Below, one piece after another: positions 63,259 to 64,000 of a stretch of DNA of 64,000 bases. Where the stretch lies: contig NZ_JAFFQE010000012.1 of the NCBI RefSeq assembly GCF_016919005.1, positions 1-64,000 on the forward strand, written 5' to 3'. Origin of the DNA: Desulfopila inferna (GTDB lineage: Bacteria; Desulfobacterota; Desulfobulbia; Desulfobulbales; Desulfocapsaceae). A model generated the notes under the pieces. That model was not told the DNA's origin. It was given only the letters and a program-made list of their open reading frames with translations, and did not search any database. The translations under genes were made by a program, and so were the position numbers. Position 1 is the stretch's first letter, and each line of letters starts with the position of its first letter.

Positions 63259-64000
63259 GAAAGGATGCAATGAATGTATCCAGCATCTCTGCCGGCAGCG
63301 TATTGATGCCCGCTGCCGCAGCTCTTCCGCCTCCGCTGGGAAATTGACGGCATAAGGTATCGGCATTTTTTCTGTTGATAAGTGGGGCTCTGACACTAAT
63401 CTGCAGTGTGCCGTCGTCATTTTCTACGATGACCGCGTGTGCGGCATCTTTTTTTTCCTTGGCTTTCATATTGGAGAAGACACCGGCAATTCTTCGCGAC
63501 CATGAAGCGGCGGGTAATCTATAGACTCTGTTTTGGCTCTGCTCCGCTATATTTTCCAGGTCGGCAGCTCGAACCATATCTTCCTTATAACCGTCCCTGA
63601 GTCGGGCAACAAGGTCTGTTGAATCATAAAAATGCAGGGGCTCGTGATAGGGTTGTATAGCCCGGTAGAGATCGGCGGGATTGAAAAGAAGATCCTCTAC
63701 TCTCGCACCATAGCCGTTGTAGTTGAAGAGTTCACCGATCTCCTTGAGAATTTCTATTTCCAGCGTGGTGGCACCATTGTTTTCCGCCAGTTCTATGGCC
63801 TGCTCATCCAGGTTGTCGCCAAAGGCCCCGCAGACGGCCCAGGCTGAAAATTTGCCGTTCAAAAGAGTGTTGACAATAAGCGCGGTACATGTTTCCGCGG
63901 ATGGTTCAATGTAATGCTCCAGAGACGGAGAGGCTGGAATTTCTCCGGCATAGTGATGGTCGATATACAGGATTCTGTTATCGTTTTTCAACAGGTTGAC
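63236..64000 (-). CDS. DHH/DHHA1 phosphoesterase family protein (partial at right edge)
   Basis: The frame stays open to the right edge, so the N-terminal part of the DHH domain is missing. Visible: NRILYIDHHYAGEIP, the DHH motif region, and a C-terminal DHHA1 domain with RQFPSGGGRAAAAGINTLP, the GGG substrate-binding loop. Such enzymes hydrolyse nano-RNA, pAp or cyclic dinucleotides; which one is unclear here. Confidence 0.85.
   Translation of the reverse strand, partial: VNLLKNDNRILYIDHHYAGEIPASPSLEHYIEPSAETCTALIVNTLLNGKFSAWAVCGAFGDNLDEQAIELAENNGATTLEIEILKEIGELFNYNGYGARVEDLLFNPADLYRAIQPYHEPLHFYDSTDLVARLRDGYKEDMVRAADLENIAEQSQNRVYRLPAASWSRRIAGVFSNMKAKEKKDAAHAVIVENDDGTLQISVRAPLINRKNADTLCRQFPSGGGRAAAAGINTLPAEMLDTFIASFHEIYSQD

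Overview
The window looks like a chromosomal segment of an anaerobic sulfate-reducing Desulfobacterota, most likely near Desulfobulbales. The main evidence is a complete dsrMKJOP locus preceded by an RsbRD-type gene. A nitrogenase cluster of the NifI1/NifI2-regulated (group II/III) type, the PyrD/PyrK dihydroorotate dehydrogenase pair and a CmoA/CmoB pair fit this. The taxonomic call is inference; there is no rRNA or tRNA in the window.

Layout: (1) 1-1.5 kb, the 3' end of an RHS gene with a hydrophobic C-terminal tip, a small two-helix membrane protein (candidate immunity gene) and a displaced, frameshifted RHS fragment. (2) 1.5-25.5 kb, a nitrogen-fixation region interrupted by unrelated genes. 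nifE-nifN-nifB lie at 6-2 kb. nifH-nifI1-nifI2-nifD-nifK, a NifB-like gene without the radical-SAM cysteines, a [2Fe-2S] ferredoxin and a GNAT gene lie at 20-13 kb. The divergent regulator nifA, amtB-glnK and nifV follow. nifH, nifE and nifV each have a consensus sigma-54 -24/-12 promoter (TGGCAC-N5-TTGCW); amtB has a weaker one. Between the two nif blocks sit a GNAT pseudogene, CsbD, a DUF2254 membrane protein, an exported protein and a GAF-GspE/PilB ATPase. (3) 25.8-34.3 kb, an FAD oxidoreductase plus a rhodanese-ferritin-like gene whose catalytic cysteine codon is an in-frame UGA followed by a SECIS-like hairpin (probable selenoprotein), hisC with a coupled leader ORF, a YhdH/AcuI reductase, a SLOG-like protein, cmoA-cmoB and a radical SAM protein. 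(4) 34.6-48.7 kb, a lipoyl-like protein, birA, recO-rodZ-surA, a TlpA-like thioredoxin, uppP, a siroheme/heme block (precorrin-2 dehydrogenase, a CcsA-like protein, hemA), a MoeB/ThiF protein, an orphan TRAP binding protein and a Prc protease. (5) 48.8-54.8 kb, rsbRD-dsrMKJOP ending in a strong terminator. (6) 54.8-64 kb, a flavodoxin-like protein, a repeat-rich gap, prepilin peptidase, pyrK-pyrD-aroD-aroE, then mltA, a SAM hydroxide adenosyltransferase and a DHH phosphoesterase running off the right edge.

Two dispersed repeat families occur across the window. One is about 75 bp with a CCCGTACGGG core (five copies). The other carries CCAGCTGAGCTGG and a long AT-rich hairpin (five full or partial copies). 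Single copies of each overlap the apparent 5' ends of cmoA and birA, so they affect start choice.

How it works together: NifA with sigma-54 would drive nifHDK, nifENB and nifV. NifI1/NifI2 and the AmtB/GlnK pair would sense fixed nitrogen. NifB, NifEN and NifV make FeMo-cofactor. The precorrin-2 dehydrogenase and HemA genes feed tetrapyrrole synthesis (siroheme or heme), which the dissimilatory sulfite reductase and the cytochromes of the Dsr membrane complex need.
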